Virus record (IMG/VR): IMGVR_UViG_3300031569_000042
Coordinates: 1 to 23,533 of that record
Direction: 5' to 3' (one strand)
Source: a virus
DNA: 23,533 nt
Below the pieces are notes generated by a model that saw only the letters and a list, made by a program, of their open reading frames with translations, made no database searches and was not told where the DNA came from. Below, one piece after another: positions 22,518 through 23,533 of the stretch. A program made the translations under genes and the position numbers. The number at the start of each line of letters is the position of its first letter. Position 1 is the stretch's first letter.

Positions 22518-23378
22518 TTAGGTTGACGGAACAAGAATGCTAACACCAGCGTTGTCACGCAACTCTTTAACACCGTAGATAGTATCCGCAGTGAACAAGT
22601 CACCAAGATACTGCTGCTGGTATTGAGTCTGTGAACGAACACTCTGTTGCTCTGCGAGTACCAAAGCATCTTTGTGCAACATAACAGCTACACGGTTACT
22701 ACTGGCGGTAGGGCAAGCAGAAGATACAAATACTTCTACACCATACACATTACCAATCATACCCGTCTTAATAGCGTCACCACTACCAACAAAAGCTTGC
22801 TCAGTGAAACGTGCAATACCCAACAAGTCACTCTTAGCGACAGGAGGGATTACCAAAGAACGACCTGTCATAGGTACGTCATTGTTGTCCAAAACAAGCA
22901 TAAACTTACGGATACCAGCATCAGTCATGTCAGCAGCAGAACTACCGCCATCACCACCTAACTGAGTACCGCCATTTAAGGCAGGAACTAGACCGAAAAG
23001 ATCAGCGTCTACTTGAGTAGCTAGGGCATAACCTGCGTCATCAGTGTAGAACCTACGTAGAGAGGATAATGCTTGCTTCTCTACAATGTCTTCAATCAAA
23101 GTTGAATATTCATAGTGCTTGTTGATTAGAACTTGAATGTCTGCGGTTGCAGGAGAGTTAAGCACTACTTGGGTGCTTGCAGCTTTTGCGTTTGCAGCGC
23201 CACGACTAGGTGAAGGAATGTGAATTGAATCACCTTTCTTACCTACGTGACTCATACGAGTTACTAGATTAGCTAGTACAAGATTCTTCTTGTAGCCAGC
23301 GATTACTTCATCCGACCATAATTCGGGGATAAAGGCGGCTGCTGTTGAGCCTGTTACGTGATTAGTACCTAATGCCAT
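22518..23378 (-). CDS. Major capsid protein, HK97-fold type
   Basis: The 286-aa protein has the start motif MALGTNHVTGSTAAAFIPEL, WSDEVIAGYKKNLVLANLV, and GKKGDSIHIPSPSRGAA, a pattern typical of the N-arm and early core of podovirus major capsid proteins. Later blocks include RFYTDDAGYALATQVDADLF, RSLVIPPVAKSDLLG, and IGNVYGVEVFVSS, typical of the P and A domains. The C-terminus (DNAGVSILVPST) is intact. It follows the end of a probable scaffolding gene, the standard order. Translation likely starts at ATG 23378 with GGAG 9 bases upstream inside an inverted repeat. High expression is expected. Confidence 0.92.
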   Translation of the reverse strand: MALGTNHVTGSTAAAFIPELWSDEVIAGYKKNLVLANLVTRMSHVGKKGDSIHIPSPSRGAANAKAASTQVVLNSPATADIQVLINKHYEYSTLIEDIVEKQALSSLRRFYTDDAGYALATQVDADLFGLVPALNGGTQLGGDGGSSAADMTDAGIRKFMLVLDNNDVPMTGRSLVIPPVAKSDLLGIARFTEQAFVGSGDAIKTGMIGNVYGVEVFVSSACPTASSNRVAVMLHKDALVLAEQQSVRSQTQYQQQYLGDLFTADTIYGVKELRDNAGVSILVPST

Positions 23379-23381
23379 GTG

Positions 23382-23401
23382 AATTAACTCCAGTGTTAAT
23401 T
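23382..23401 (-). promoter_or_regulatory. Inverted repeat holding the capsid ribosome binding site
   Basis: AATTAAC (23382-23388) and GTTAATT (23395-23401) flank a 6-base centre. In the mRNA the loop reads ACUGGA, so three of the four bases of the GGAG ribosome site are in the loop and the last in the stem. The start codon is 3 bases beyond the stem. The structure could keep the site open and accessible, or control initiation. Confidence 0.55.
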
Positions 23402-23407
23402 ATAATA

Positions 23408-23533
23408 TTATTTAACGCGTCCTTCTGCGTATGCCCGATAGATTTCATCTCCGAGAGATTCATAACGTGAAGGATCACTATTTTTTAAACGTATGAGGTC
23501 AGCCCTACGGTAAATTTTCTTACCTCCAACAGA
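23408..23533 (-). CDS. C-terminal end of a probable scaffolding protein (partial)
   Basis: A leftward frame enters from the right edge and stops at TAA 23410-23408, giving 41 residues. The end contains KKIYRRADLIRL, SRYESLGDEIYRAYAEGRVK, a C-terminal helix pattern that I know from proteins directly before the capsid gene in related marine phages (probable scaffold or head assembly protein). The strongly basic and helical C-terminus fits the coat-binding tail of scaffolds. The gene continues outside, so the full protein cannot be judged. Confidence 0.7.
   Translation of the reverse strand, partial: SVGGKKIYRRADLIRLKNSDPSRYESLGDEIYRAYAEGRVK

Noticed and set aside
23399-23404. TATAAT before the capsid gene as a promoter -10
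   Set aside because: It occurs in an AT-rich stretch with no matching -35 element; it may be chance.

Overview
The window is part of the genome of a short-tailed (podovirus-like) lytic phage with T7-type replication proteins. It is AT-leaning and very tightly packed. The modular tail-fibre domains, small structural genes and compact T7-like DNA polymerase resemble phages of marine bacteria, but the host cannot be named from this sequence. No integrase, repressor, tRNA, CRISPR array or insertion sequence is visible. Both window ends cut through genes: a small helix-turn-helix-like gene on the left and a probable scaffolding protein on the right. The portal, terminase and any phage RNA polymerase, if present, lie outside.

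The genome is arranged as two convergent arms. The left arm (1-6059, + strand) is a replication and recombination operon: two or three small unknown genes, a fused primase-helicase (T7 gp4 type), a family A DNA polymerase, a T4 endonuclease VII-like HNH nuclease, a PD-(D/E)XK exonuclease (functional analogue of T7 gp6), a DUF1737 protein, a T7 endonuclease I-like resolvase, a 53-residue protein, and a DUF3310 protein. A GC-rich hairpin with A and T tracts at 6063-6098 can terminate transcription from both sides.

The right arm (6112-23533, - strand, read right to left) holds virion genes. In transcription order these are: the scaffold end, the major capsid protein, a 114-base gap with a hairpin and a palindrome, a zinc-ribbon protein, a membrane protein with a possible non-ATG start, and a roughly 5-kb tail-fibre cassette. 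The cassette has a long repeat-stalk fibre, two tandem sister proteins, a C1q-like protein, chaperone-like small proteins and a carbohydrate-binding-type fibre. After it come a run of small basic or membrane proteins, tail tube proteins (T7 gp11/P22 gp4-like and P22 gp10-like), a collar-type fibre, three large internal/ejection-type proteins, and a protein with a GH24-lysozyme-like region.

Most junctions overlap by 1 base (TAATG) or 4 bases (ATGA), so translation is probably coupled along both arms. Four small genes were found by direct reading (5675-5836, 15353-15529, 16360-16500, 16500-16565), plus the two partial genes at the ends. Several starts were moved to agree with ribosome binding sites and stop/start overlaps.
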